Position numbers and translations under genes: made by a program. From Vespa crabro (lineage: Eukaryota; Arthropoda; Insecta; Hymenoptera; Vespidae), in NCBI RefSeq assembly GCF_910589235.1, contig NC_060961.1:682501-746500 (forward strand): DNA of 64,000 bases, written 5' to 3'. Of the stretch, positions 24,516-37,755 are shown piece by piece. Numbering within the stretch: the stretch's first letter is position 1; every line of letters begins with the position of its first letter. The notes beneath the pieces are model-generated. The model saw only the letters and a list, made by a program, of their open reading frames with translations. It did no database searches and had not been told where the DNA came from.

Positions 24516-26017
24516 ACACATACATACACACACTCTCTCTCGCGCGCGTACGCGTCGATGCTTTCGAGCTTTCGACACGTTGGCGCCACCTTGGTGACCT
24601 CTAAAGAAATGTCGGGGATATGAAGGAGAAGCATCGAACTATTCAATTTCTTTGTTTGCGCGAATTTTTGAAATTAAATATCCATTTGAAAGATATCCAC
24701 CTTAGGATATAACGGATTTAACGAAATCTGAAGAGCCCCGTTCAATCCTTCCAATTGCATAATATATCATTAAATTGTTAGAAATTAACGAGGGAGAATC
24801 ATTTTCTCGTTAGATTTAACAAAGGTTAAAATGGTTTTAAAGGTAAAGGAGAATGATAAATTCTTATGGTTTAATAGAATGAAAAAACCTTTAACTGGGA
24901 TGATAATGATAATCTCATTAGAGATTAAGTTACCATTTTATTAGGATCTACGTTCGCAGTATAGAAATGAAGTTATTAACTAAACTTCGTTGTTGAAGTT
25001 CATTGTTACATCGTAGATGGACGAAGACTTAAATACCAGGATGAATAATCGCGATGAAGTTACGAGATTAAATATTTTTCAACGAATTAACCGAAAGCGT
25101 TGTACTATTTTCTCGTAGGATCGAGAAAGGATCGTAGGGTAAACGAATAAATGGAACGTTGAGTTTAAGATCCATGGGATTAAATGCATTCGAGCGAATT
25201 AAATCCAATGGACCTGTATATTTGGTGAGCAAAACAATCGTACGACCAAAAAGGAAATAATAAATATTTTCCTAAAGAGTTTTTCTTTGTTTTTTTTTGT
25301 GTGTTTTTTTTTTTTTTTTGTTTTTTTTTCTATAATAAATTGTTATCTCCGTTCGATAAGTGCCGTATCTTTTACGTCGACGACTAGACTACATTATTTT
25401 GCTCGTCGACGTTTACGCTCCAGTTACCATCACGGTAATTAAACATAAATCGATGATAATTAATAATCTTAAAACTTTATTAATGATCATAGTCGAAGTA
25501 TTGGATATAGCTGGAAAGTATCGTGGATGATAGGGGGGGGAAAAAAAAGAAGAAAGAAAAAAACAAAAAGATAATTGACAACGCCTGAGAATCGTTCGTT
25601 AGCGCACTCGCCTACTAGGATTCATTGCAAGCTCGAATACCTATTGCAAGAGAAGCTTTTAAGCTCGATATATATCTTCTCCTGGAATTTAAATGAAACA
25701 CTTTGCACGAGCTTGATTATCGCGAACAGATGAAGCGTATGTGAATTTGTTGTCAAGAAAATTATGGGATCTCCAATGGAGTGACATAAATTTTGCTGGT
25801 CTTATCGAATAATACAACCGTACACACTTACACGCTATTATTCCCTCTGTCATTTTGATTTATTTCAAATTTCCTAATCGATCTCGTTACCTCGAACGAT
25901 TTATTTATTACTCATTGGCACGGTATTAACGAGAAAATTCCTATATTATAATTGATAGAAAGGGCGAATTGATAGAAAGATCGAATTTAATTTATCGTTT
26001 ATTTCAGCTTTTTCCTT

Positions 26018-26023
<6 letters not shown>

Positions 26024-26068
<45 letters not shown>
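26024..26068. repeat. (TA)n microsatellite
   Basis: About 22 TA units. Confidence 0.95.
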
Positions 26069-26070
<2 letters not shown>

Positions 26071-26543
26071 CCTTTTTTTTAATTTTAGCTTCATCCACAA
26101 TTATCGCAAAAATGAGCGAGCCATTCCAATGACGAATCTTCGAATTAGCCCAGTTTCATTTCTACCGAATATAAAATTGTTCTTTCGATCAAACTGAAAT
26201 ACATTTTTCTACGTTAAATTCAATGTAATTGTTTTCTCTTTTTCATTTTTTCCAATCAATCAATAACATCGATCGAAAAATCGATAATACGATAATTTTA
26301 AATTGAATTAAAGATTCAATTTAACGTTCGTTAAAATATCAGGACCTGTATTACTATTTTTATGTATCTACGTGTATGCACATTATCGAAACGTACAAAG
26401 AATCGTTCCGATCATAGAAAGAAAAGAAGGAAAAATAAAAGGATTGATGCGCTCGCGTCTTTCATAATATTTTCATAAATATTTGAAAAATATTTCGAGG
26501 AGTACTTTCGAGATGGAAAGAAAACAAAAGAAAAAAAAGCAAA

Positions 26544-26544
26544 A

Positions 26545-26580
<36 letters not shown>
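26544..26580. repeat. (GA)n microsatellite
   Basis: About 18 GA units. Confidence 0.95.
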
Positions 26581-26584
<4 letters not shown>

Positions 26585-26799
26585 GACCGTCCGTCATTTC
26601 GCGAAATTTCCGCTCTTGTACATGTTTCGATAAAAAGAAAAAAGAAAAGGGAAAAAAGAAGAAAAAACAAAGAAGAAAAAAGAAGTGGATTTAACGATGC
26701 GCTTGTTTAAAAGGATATGCAAAAGAATCTGTCAACGAATGATTCAAAGAGTTAAACGAGATTTCACAGGAGATTTTGCTCGACATATTGGGATACATA

Positions 26800-26800
<1 letters not shown>

Positions 26801-26847
<47 letters not shown>
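26801..26847. repeat. (GA)n microsatellite
   Basis: About 20 perfect GA units after a short imperfect start. Confidence 0.95.
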
Positions 26848-26851
<4 letters not shown>

Positions 26852-27512
26852 TACGCAAGAGCACGTGTGCTTACACGTTTTATCTAACGCCAACGATACA
26901 CGTATTTAATGCGTTAGAAAAAGACGAGGAAGAATTAGATGAAGAAAAAAAAAGAGGAGGAGAAGAAGAGAAAGGATAAGGAAGAGAAGATCGAGATATG
27001 AGAATTTCGTTGAGGATCGCTCTCATTTTTATTTTTAATACGAAAAATGCCCTCGGGCTAAAGCGTACTTATAAGTAGAACGTCGTCGCGGAGATACAGC
27101 ATCGTTTCAATTACTTGTACCTTGACTGCAAAGGCTCGAACGACGAAAGGAAAAGGGGAGAGGAGGAAGGACTGAAAGACAGACAGGAAAGGATAAAAAG
27201 AAAAAAAAAAAAACAGAGACAGAGAGTGAGAAAGAGAGGGAAAGAGACGAGAAAAAAAGGGGGACGAAATTGGGCCATGTATTGTTAAATACGATACAGA
27301 TATATTAATTAGTCCGCTCGTTTCTCGCGAATGACGTTGAAGAGCATCGCTAGCCCGAGTAGGCTTGATTCCTCTAAATATGAGCAAAGCTTATTATACT
27401 TATTGTTAGATTTTTATTAAAATAACTTTTATAATTGTTTACCCATTATTATTGTCGTCAATGAACGTATTTATCTTATCGGATGATATACGGCAACAAA
27501 GGGTTACCGTTT

Positions 27513-27519
<7 letters not shown>

Positions 27520-27555
<36 letters not shown>
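27520..27555. repeat. (TC)n microsatellite
   Basis: About 18 units. Confidence 0.95.
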
Positions 27556-27558
<3 letters not shown>

Positions 27559-28816
27559 TTTTTTCTTCTTTTTTTTCCATATAAATTATGCAAATGTATT
27601 TAAAGCTCGGAGCGATAATAAAAAGAAAGAAAGAGGATTATTCCGGTCATAGTCTTGATAAAAAATAAGCGCAGATTTTTTACCAACCAGAGCAACAAAT
27701 AAATTCTTTTAAAAGATACACTACTCCACGGGGGTGTGCGAAATCGAAGGACGAAAATGATAACGCGTTATCGGTGGCAACGTGCCGACCACAACCTCGT
27801 ATATCATCTGTCATCGGCACCGGTGTGTAGGCCACAATATCCTAGAGATTATATCGTCCCGAACGAATGTATCTATCTATGTAGCCATGTACGTATTTAT
27901 ATATGCATTTGGTTATGTCAACAAATTATTTTTAAAAAATCTCATTAAAAAAAAAAAAGTACCAGGCACATTCGCGCTTTGATTTTCATAAATCATCCTT
28001 TTAACGAATTTCTGATGTATTATCTTGAGTAAAAGAAAAAGAAAAGAAAAAAAAAAGAATGTTTCCAAATGAAAGGGGGAGGGAGAGAGAGAGAGAGAGG
28101 CAACAATGATATACGTCATTCGCACCGATAAGATCGATTCCTACTAATTGAAAGAAAAAAAGAAAAAGAAAAAAATAGAAAAAAATAGAGAGGATCACGC
28201 GAAGAGATCGAAATGACTGAATAATATAAATAATACGTCTTTTTTCTAGGAAAAATAATGTCTCATACTTCTTTGGGATGAATCAAGTCGCGGAAATTTA
28301 CTCGGAAATCGGAAAAAGAAAAAAAAAAAGAAAAAAAAAAAAGAAAGGAAAAAAAAGTTTCGCGACAGCCTACGACGTCCATCTCAATGTCTCAAGGTCT
28401 ACTATTATTCATCGGACCAATCGATGCACTTGTGAATAGATACAAGCCTATTATGTTGGAGGTTTGTTCTGTTAAAGTGTGAAAGAGAAAAAAAAAAGGA
28501 AAAAAAAAAAAAAAAAAGTCTGGAGAAAACGCGGGTGGACGTGGCATAAGAAGTTTCCACTTTTAGTTTTTAATTTCGAAAATGCCGCGGAGTTTCGAAT
28601 TTTTTATCTTTTTTTTTCCCTTTCTTTCCTTCTCCTCCTCCCCCCTCCCCAACTACCACCACCCTTCTTCGCCACACGTTCTACAAGATATTTAGGTCAG
28701 AGTTTGAAGGTCCGAAGTCGAGCGTTTCGTTCTCTATTTGCTGTAAAACTTTCATTCTTTTCGTACTCCTACCACTTTCTATACCAACGCAAATTTGTAT
28801 GCGGAAGGGTAAAGTT

Positions 28817-28850
28817 GAGATGTCCGAGTTCTACTCGGAAAGTACATCTC
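28817..28850 (+). other. Bulged stem-loop
   Basis: GAGATGT pairs with ACATCTC and CCGAG with CTCGG. The loop is TTCTA and there is a five-base bulge on the 3' side. It is a compact hairpin in unique sequence with no known family match. Confidence 0.5.
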
Positions 28851-31800
28851 ACAAGCAATTACATCGGCTTATTTCATAGCCCCGTAACCATCAACCTTTA
28901 CGATTTCAATAAAGAAACCTACGCGAAGACGATTAAATTATATCCGTAGGTGTTGTAAACAATTATGTAATCAATAACATAATAAACAATGAATATAGAT
29001 TTATATACACGTTCGTCCTAATTTCACGTGATTCATTTATTGCGCTTTTCGAAAAACGAAAATTTTGTTCAAATTACACATAAAAAAAAGAAAAAGAAAA
29101 AAGAAAAAAAAGAACAAAGATTTGCCAACGATCAAGTATAAAACAAATAAAAATATATTGGAACGAAAATGTGTATTTGTTTGATTGCAATTTTTATCAA
29201 CCGTACGAAATTCTCAATACTGTTTGATTTGCAATTGAAGAAAGGATCAGGTTGTGAAATTCGGACTTCCCGCAGGATGGCGGTACTCCTTCCTCAAAGA
29301 TTTACCGGCGATTTTCTTTATCTACGTCTTCCTATTTTACCGACTGCCGTTTATATCATTTCCATCATTTCGTAAATGTAATTTTTTTTTCTTTTTTTCC
29401 TTTTTTTTTTTTTTTTTAAAGAAACCCGTCAAGATTACAATCGGATTTCATTGAAATAATTAAATCCGATTATTTGTAAAATCAAATTTCTGCCAAGAGA
29501 AGACGTTTATTGTGAATTAATAAAATATTGAACGATTCAATTAGTTTAAAAGTACTAATCTAAAGTTATACAGAAAGAAAGTGAATGGAAACGTTATCAA
29601 TGGGTTCGCGTCACGCGACACCTGATAACAAAATTAGAACACAGAGGTGCTCTTTGCTCGTATGAACAAAAAAAAAGAAAAAGAAAAAAAAGAAAAAAAA
29701 AACGAAAAAAAGGAATGGAAAAAAAACCAATCTGTGCGGTTTTCCCACACACCAAGAGTGATAAACACCAGAGAGAGAGAGAGATAGAGAGTGCGTGACA
29801 TAGTCAATAGTGCTATGAGTTAATTGAAATTGCATTATTAAAGCGAGAGCAGAGAAATGTGACGTAACGTAAGAAACAACGAGAGCTCAATGCTTTCTAT
29901 TTAATTAGAACTGCTTATAATAGCCTTGTAAACACGAACGTGGTTAATATCGTTGACAAAGCATAAACCTATTAAATCGAGATTCATCATTTTCTAATCG
30001 TACGCGTACGCAAAAAGCAAATCCATCGTGAAAATCTCTCATTTTTCCTTTTTCTCTTCTTCTTTTCTTTTTATTTTTTTTCTTTTTTTTTTTTTTTTTT
30101 ATTCGAGAAAATGGAAAGAAGGAAGAACGAGAGAAGCGCCTACGTGGACACGTAGGAAGATCCTTAACACGCACGATTAGAATCAATCGATTTCATAGCA
30201 GCCTTTCTCTTTCTAGTCATCGACTTTGTAACTCAAAGTTAATCTTAGAGAGAACACTTTATGAAAGAGAGCCCCGATGGTGTCAGTCATTCTCCAAAGG
30301 GGAAAAAGGATTTATTTCTAACTCTCTTTTTCCCCCTTTTACGACGTTAAGCTTCACGCTTCGGCCGTTGCCATGCGCGTTTGCTCTAAACAACCGTAAA
30401 AAGATCAGAAAATTTTCGTGCTGTTTGTTACGGGGGTCTCGACTCTCGAGCCTATAAAAAAAAGAAAAAAAAAAAAAAAAGAAACAAAAGAAAAAAGAAA
30501 GAAAAAAGAAAGAAAAAAGAAAAGAAAAAGGAAAGGAAAAAAAAAGAACAGCGGAGAAAAAAGATGACGACGCAAAAGGAAAAAAAGGAAGAGAGATCGC
30601 CCGAGCGATAATTGTTCAAACAAAACAAGGGAAAGAAAAAAATTAATCAATAATCACGATAGGTCAGAATTATTGGACGGACCTTGCGTAATAACGATGT
30701 GACGTTTTCTACTATCACCGATAAAATAGATCACTTATCAATTCACCTTTGCTCGTATATATACTTTTCGTCGTAGACTTCTAATAATAAATTTTCTCTG
30801 TTCGTGTGTGATCGATAGAATTTCTAACGCTAAACTTATATATACATATATGTATACATACGAGAACGTCTTTTTATTTGCCTTTAATTCTGCTATGTCA
30901 CATTTGACATAATACAAATGTTAAGATTCGTTAAAATGTAATTTTCGTAATTACGTATAAATCAGAAATAATTTTCTCTTTTCATCTTTAATCGGTCGTA
31001 CACATTAAAACATTATAACGTAGAAATTCATTTGAAAACTCATTCGGATTAGACGTAAGTGGTACTTAAAAATACGTTTCCTTTCAAAAGTCTGGTATTA
31101 CGTCCATTAATCTGCGCGTTAGCGATAAGAAGAAAATAGGATCGCTATGCGGGATCTGCATCAGAACGCAACTTTTATTCGTTTCCGGTGTCACCGATAA
31201 CGTTCCTTTTTATATTATGCTAATGTAATTTCTTCGCATATTCGAAGAACATAGCATGAGAAAAAAAGAGAGCGAGAGAGAGAGACACGTGCGCAACATG
31301 CGTCGTTTATGTGCGATAGAGATAAATTTGTACTATTAAAACTAGTAATAAAAAAAAAAAAAAAAAAAAGAAAAAATGATATCATTCATTCGTTTTATCA
31401 TTTTAATATTCTTCTATCCTACGAGAGATATAAAGAAATATGATAATGTACTTGATAATGTACTACTCCTTATACGATGATTCTTGGCCGTTTAAAAACC
31501 CACAAATAATAGAAAATAATGGTTATAACCGAATTAAATTCTGAACATGTTCCATATTAATTTTCCTAACGGATAAAAAATTTGTAATTGAATTTTCTTT
31601 GCCGAAAAACAAACGAACGGACAAATTCGAGCAAAGAAGAAAGGGAAAAAGAAAGAAAGAAAGAAAAATGAATTATTATCTGACGTGTAATAGCATACAA
31701 AGTTTTTACAGGTGAGAACATTTCTATGTTTCCGTGCTACAAAATTAGTCTGAAAGGTATACGACATAAAATTGTAACGAGCATCCCAGAGACTTGTTTT

Positions 31801-32044
31801 CTTTAAATGTTGAATTAGATATCTGTGTGCTTTTACAGATACCTATATTTCTACCTACACGTAAAAAAATACGTAGAAAATACACATGAATAAAAATCTG
31901 TGTTAAAGCTTATCTATCAAATGTCTTTGAAAATATAAATGAGATGAAAGCTTAAAGAGCTTTCGTTATTAATCTTATCAAATGAAATAATTATTTTTCC
32001 AATATATCCTGAAGTTGCATGCCCTCATCGCATTATTTTCAATC

Positions 32045-32048
<4 letters not shown>

Positions 32049-32091
<43 letters not shown>
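32049..32091. repeat. (TA)n microsatellite
   Basis: About 21 TA units. Confidence 0.95.
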
Positions 32092-32094
<3 letters not shown>

Positions 32095-32505
32095 CTTTTG
32101 TTTTATATTAATTCACATGCAAACAAAAAAAAGAGTTCAACGAACTTTCGATGATCGAATATAAAAGTCGTTAATGAAACGATATCGCTTGTCTATTTTT
32201 TTCTCTTTTTTTTTTCTTTTTTTTTTCTTCCTTTACTTTTTACCAATAACTCGATGAACGTACGACGACGATAGAGAGTAGAGGATGATAATTAAAGATA
32301 AGATCGTTTGAATAAAGGTAAGAGAATTCTTTTTCCTTTTTTATTTATTTTTATCTTTTGCCTCGACGAAAGTATGAAATATCTATGGGCCTTTTGTTAC
32401 CATATCAATTAACGAAGAGTTCGACCATTATAAATGACGTTCGCGAATCAACGGTAAAGCAAGGAGGGATCAAAGCCTATTCATCCCCATTGAAAACGAC
32501 GATGG

Positions 32506-32536
<31 letters not shown>

Positions 32537-32591
32537 AAAGGATCGAGACGATCGAGACTTGCCACTTGAACGGCTTATTTAAATGTTCATT

Positions 32592-32610
32592 GAACTCGTT
32601 CAACGAGTTC
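32592..32610. repeat. Perfect inverted repeat with one-base centre
   Basis: GAACTCGTT, then C, then AACGAGTTC. It is a 9-bp dyad, more likely a protein-binding dyad than a stable hairpin. Confidence 0.8.
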
Positions 32611-32981
32611 GAAGAAATGTATAAAGAAATTCGGAGAAGAAATGAAATCCTTTTCGTTAAACGAGAGATTCTACGAAGAAGGAGTTTCAATATATTTTCC
32701 ATAATATTTAATCAACAGAGAAGAAGAAAAAAAGAAGAAGAAGAAGGAAAAGAAGAAAGAGATAATTGTAATTTTAACTTAATTGAATAACGAAGACAAA
32801 AGAACTCAGCCAAGCTGCATTAAATAAGAAACAATAACTATTTCTTAGAAAGCTAATTTAATATTTGTTAACTTTGCAATTAGTAGAATGAGGCGACCGA
32901 TTAAATTGAAAAATATTTAATGTTCTCTCCTTCTTTTTTCTTTCTTTTTTTTCTTTTTTTTTTTCATTTTCTTCTTCATAG

Positions 32982-33130
32982 AAAACTTTTCAACGAAAGC
33001 ATTATTTTTGCCGTTCTCCAAAATGGACGAGAGAAAAAGGTCACTCGGGGCGCGCGTGGCAATAGTCATCCATGCTTACCATAATATACCGGGTGTCTCT
33101 CCTTTAAAGAGAAAGTTACGAGCAAAGCGA
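32982..33130 (+). CDS. Candidate plus-strand exon with start codon
   Basis: A long pyrimidine tract ending cttcttcatag forms an acceptor before 32982. After 41 nt, ATG at 33023 lies in a strong context (AAAATGG). Thirty-six codons then run open to CGA|gtaagtctc, a good donor, ending in phase 0. The product starts MDERKRSLGARVAIVIHAYH and ends in a basic stretch (SPLKRKLRAKR). Reading through the donor would add about 20 residues before a stop, so an unspliced 61-codon frame is also possible (from an upstream TTG at 33008). I do not recognise the protein. It is antisense to the proposed Syt7-like transcript if that gene starts near 38 kb. The coding potential is modest. Confidence 0.3.
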
Positions 33131-33221
33131 GTAAGTCTCTTCGGTCTGCCTAAGCTTCGAGGATTTAAAGGCAATCGGTGTGTTCGTACATAACAGCGAA
33201 CTAGGACGCGACGCGTCCCGA

Positions 33222-33224
<3 letters not shown>

Positions 33225-33259
<35 letters not shown>
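33225..33259. repeat. (GA)n microsatellite
   Basis: About 17 units, just after a short dyad-like gacgcgacgcgtcccg. Confidence 0.95.
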
Positions 33260-33263
<4 letters not shown>

Positions 33264-33401
33264 GGGGGGTTGGGTGAGAGGATGAAAGAGGGAGGAGTTG
33301 CATACATAAGCTCACACATTGATCGCACTGGCGTTTTGCTTCTCTGAAAATTGCCTGACGATTTGTGTACATCGTGCAGTTTAAAACGCCGTGATGTAGA
33401 T

Positions 33402-33434
<33 letters not shown>
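33402..33434. repeat. (CA)n microsatellite
   Basis: About 16 CA units. CA/TG arrays are rare here compared with GA and TA; another lies at 51237-51258. Confidence 0.95.
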
Positions 33435-33437
<3 letters not shown>

Positions 33438-35254
33438 TCTCGCACGCTTTCGTTCAGATAATTCCGAAATTTGTTATTATAATATGCAGACGCGCTTATG
33501 TTAAATGCATGTTTCACATTTTCATGATAAAATAACGAAGAACAGTACTATGGAAAGATATTAATGAAAAGTCAAGTGAACGAGAAGCTTGATCAAACCG
33601 AAAACGATAATAAATCTGTGATCGTTACAAACTCTCGTGGTAATTGTATTGAACTGACTTTAACACGCAAGTGCAGTAAATATCGTCCAAGGACGAATTA
33701 CTGATCTCGAATTTTGTTATTTTCCAATGAATTATCGCCATACCAATGTATAAAGGATTAATAAATAAAATAAAAAGAAATGAAATTTTTTTTTGGCATG
33801 ATATTAATTTCGATTATTCGAAATAATTCATTCTATCGTTACGAATCTCTCTTATCGAAAATGAATCGTTCCTTTCTAGGCAAAGGTATTGTCCGCAAAT
33901 AAAAACCAAGAGAAGGTAGACGAAGGATGTTAAAAGGAATGTTAAAAACAGGAATGCAAAAATGCATTCGAGACGAAAACGAATACGAGAAGAGGAACAG
34001 CATTAGCGACTCGTAAGCGAGCTCGCTCGTTCGTTCGTTCGCTACGAAGAGATGATACGTACGAAGGAATGCAAATGCATCTTTCCGGGATACTTAAACG
34101 GCCGTGAAATTTTTCTAACGGGTCGGGGAGGGGGAGCGGTGAGAATAGGACAGAACGGGTCGAGGAAGTTCGCGCGAGCGTGAAAATGCACGAGGAGGAA
34201 TCGATTGACGGAGTCGTGGAACGGATGGGTAGAGGAGAAAGAGGAAGAGGAAAAGGCAAAAGGAAGAGGGAGGACTCGAGACATTTTCACCGATCTCCTT
34301 GACGCGTCGCGTATATTTCGCCAAAAGTTATCAACAGGAGTTTTCTATATATTTTTCAGGAATTCCCTTTGATGTCTGTTTCAGGATTTTTCTCAAACAA
34401 GCGTTTCGTTTATGAATCTACGTTAGTGTGTTTTTAAATGCACACGTACATGCATACATACATAAGATACTTCAGAAAATTGTTACGCTTCGCGTGCATT
34501 TGATGTTTATATTATAAATGATGCCGCATGTAAAACGCGTAATGGCTTCGTAATATTTTCCACAATATTTTCCCAGGACAGGTTGATGCAGTTTGTAAAA
34601 TGTCATTAGACTTTACCTCCCTCTGTATGAATATATTATACAATAAATTAAACGATCGCGCAGTTGTTCGAAATTTTACGAACATTATCGTCGCTCGACG
34701 TTATATATACACACACACACACATATAGATTTGTATCAATGATCAATCACAATCTGTATGTGTATATATATATATATATGTATTATAAAAATCCAGGGAA
34801 GAAAATAAGCCGTAAAAAGCGAGAAAAAAGTATTCGCTGTAAATCGTTTCCACGGTGACATTTTTAAATTGCACCACGAACATATTTGACGTGAGACGAA
34901 GCGGCAGCAGGCTGGCGAAAGATCGGAGTTGAAAAGTTTAACCCTTTGTCGTCGGCTTTCCTCTAACTTTTCTCGCCTAGAGAAATTCCTATCGCGAAAA
35001 AGTTTGTAATTGAGCATTATAAACCGGCGATTCAATAAAGCGACCTGACGTTTTATCCTATAAAAGAAATTTATAATGCAACTGCAATTTGCACCAGATC
35101 GAGATACATAGTATACACATGTACGGATAGAGCGAAGATAAAAGAAATGGAATACTTAAATATCTATCTTCAAATTGAAAAACATTAAACATAATTAATG
35201 TACAATGATAATTAAGTCATTTCAAAACGTGAACAAATCATTTGAAGTTATATA

Positions 35255-35392
35255 CACTTTTTCTATATTCTCAAATGCGAAGAAAGATATCGGATGTATC
35301 TCCCAAATTCAAAAGAAGCTCTACACTTTTTTGTACATTTTCAAACACGAAGGAAGATATCAAATATATTCCTTAAATTCAAAGGAAGATAT
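35255..35392. repeat. 69-bp direct tandem duplication, degenerate
   Basis: Copy one starts cactttttctatattctcaa (35255) and copy two cacttttttgtacattttca (35324). Both contain a gaagatat-like core and an aaattcaaa block at the same offsets. By eye they are roughly 70% alike. The 69-base period is a multiple of three, so a plus frame reads through both copies, but no protein family is apparent. Confidence 0.7.
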
Positions 35393-35439
35393 TGTACAAA
35401 ACCTTTCAAGGCTACGAGGATAGAAACTGTCTATACATA

Positions 35440-35450
<11 letters not shown>

Positions 35451-35481
<31 letters not shown>

Positions 35482-35511
35482 TATATATATATACATACAC
35501 ACACACACATA
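35451..35511. repeat. Compound TA/TG/CA repeat
   Basis: TA arrays with interruptions, flanked by short TG and CA runs. Confidence 0.9.
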
Positions 35512-37247
35512 TATATCGTCTTATCGTACGATTCAATTCTACATAGAAGATTGAGATTTGTAGTTTGCCGAGCCTACTCAAGATCGGACATCGTGGAAAA
35601 TGCAATTAACGATAGGTATCGAGAGTGTCCAAGTTATTTCGAAATTCCCAATAGATCCCCTTCTCTCTTTAGTGAATGCCACGACGTACTAAGGATTTTG
35701 TTGACCTACAAGCCAGAAATCAGTGAATTTATCGAACAACGCATCGGTGATCGTTCGTCGACTAATCTGACGAAATCGAATTAATCCGTCCACGAAATGG
35801 GACGAAAATCTTTTGATTAATATTCGTAACAATCGATTACGTAAACCGTGGAAGCGCGTGCGATTACATATCCATTGTTAAACTAGTCCAACTTGCTCGG
35901 GTATCATATTAAATTAAATGCAACGAACGTGCGAGACAAGTCAGCTAGTAAAATATCTAATAACATATAACGTCCTTTCCTTTGACTTTAATTTAATCGA
36001 GACAAAGTTCCAAGATCTCTCGAGCGTTCCTAGATCGTTTTCTTCATCCTTCGTAAAATTTGATCATGGATATAGCTCGACCAGTTATAAAATCGTTAAT
36101 TTTCCGATTTTTATCGCTTACTACGAAGAATCTAATATATATTTTATTACGTCGTTTCCAAGCTTTAGCGAAAAACGAATTACTCGTTAACCTTTCTCTT
36201 TTGCCATTATCGTCGTAATTACGTGTAAACGAAATCTATATAAAAATAATATATTATACATTTTACGAATAATTCTTCGATTTTAAAATAAATAGTCGAG
36301 TGATTCGCCTCGCGGTAATATTGTCGTAATTTGATTAATATTGAATTTGTTAAAAGGGAAAAAAGAAAAAAGAGAGAGAAACACAAACAAAAAGGATCAT
36401 CTTTTTCCCTAAAGTTTAAATTCATCAAATTAAAAATTATCTCTCGTCAGTGAATTCCTCGTTATAGCTTACGATCTCGCTAACCAATAAAAAATGTAAT
36501 GTACCTTTGAACGTCTAATATTATGACAATACTTTAATTTTCCAGATTAAATTGATCTTATCGAATGGGGAAAATGAAAAGTGAACCTTGAAAATCTTTA
36601 AGAAGATAAACGATCAATTTCGAAGGAGAGAATAGCCATCGAATAACCGGAGCACGACATCTCCGTTCGATCTCCGCTTTCGGGTAAACGGAGATAAAAA
36701 TGAAGGGGAATGGAAAACGAACGGACGAAGATTCGAGCGCTATATATTTTTTTTCTTTTTTTTTTTTTTTTCTCACCAACTCTGTCCTATTTTCGCAAGC
36801 CAGACGGTATCATTCGCATTCGCGGTCTAAGTGCCATTACATAACGCGTATTTTAACTCCGCGATCGATCGCAAACATTCAGGATTGATCGCCGACCGAA
36901 TGATATATCTTTTGTACCTTTTCCGTTGTTTCACTAAATAATGGGACCATGTGTTTTCATAAGAAACGACAAAGAGACGATTGGTGTCGAGAAGGGTCTT
37001 AGAAAAAGGCAAAAGAAATAAAGAAAAAAGGAGAAAAGGAAGAAGGAAAAAAAGAAAACGTCGCACACCGCATGCCGCATGAGCGCGCAAATGATGGATG
37101 CAAGCGGTTACGGTGGTTATTAAAAGGGTCAATTTTGACTCAATAAATTTTTCTAATAAAAGGGAAGAGCATGCAATAGAATTCTTCTTTACGCGTGCAG
37201 AGAGATTCTAAGCGAATATCGAGTTAATCGAGGTGGCATGGAAAAAT

Positions 37248-37249
<2 letters not shown>

Positions 37250-37313
<64 letters not shown>
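37250..37313. repeat. Long (GA)n microsatellite
   Basis: About 31 perfect GA units, among the longest in the window. Confidence 0.95.
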
Positions 37314-37316
<3 letters not shown>

Positions 37317-37711
37317 AAAAGAGAAAGGAAAAAGAAAAGAAAAAAGAAAGAAAAAGGAGAGAAATGATAAAGAATGATAGACATGAAAGAGAAGAAGAAA
37401 TGAGAAAGAAAACGATAGAAAATAGGAGTAAGAATAGAGAGGAAAGAGAACCGAACGATTAATCAAGGACCATACGCGGCTCGATGCACAGAGAACGAGA
37501 CGAGGCTCTCATTACTCCCTCGTCAAAGCGAATTATTTTCGAGCTCGACGATCTCCAAATGCTACTCTCGCTCCTGTTCGTTTCTCTTTTTCCTTTCCTT
37601 TATCTTTTCTTTTTTCGAAAGCATTTTTTTGTTTGGGGATAGTGGTGGTGGGTGCAGGGGGCTGCCGAGGGTGGAGGCAGGGCAGGTTTGTTTCGTCAAA
37701 AGCAATTTTTG

Positions 37712-37713
<2 letters not shown>

Positions 37714-37753
<40 letters not shown>
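37714..37753. repeat. (TC)n microsatellite
   Basis: About 20 units, followed by a T-rich, TC-rich region to 37860. Confidence 0.95.

Positions 37754-37755
<2 letters not shown>

Larger units (their letters stand above)
24290..24560 (-). promoter_or_regulatory. GC/CpG-rich promoter island
   Basis: About 270 bp, clearly richer in G, C and CpG than the flanks (for example gcccggcaccagcccagcac and cgcgcgcgtacgcgtcg). It surrounds the initiator-DPE pair. No frame in it resembles a known protein. The transcribed part to the left of 24420 would be 5' leader. Confidence 0.5.
24561..32981. other. Non-coding stretch
   Basis: About 8.4 kb without a supported exon. It holds TA repeats (26024-26068, 32049-32091), GA or TC runs (26544-26580, 26801-26847, 27520-27555, 32506-32531), many A/T homopolymer-rich tracts and small hairpins at 28817-28850 and 32592-32610. 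An open plus frame at 28479-28949 (156 codons) starts in an A-rich tract and has no recognisable domain. Confidence 0.5.

Noticed and set aside
28479..28949. 156-codon plus frame
   Set aside because: It starts in an A-rich tract and crosses a T/C-rich tract. The remaining 80 codons match no family and lack splice support.
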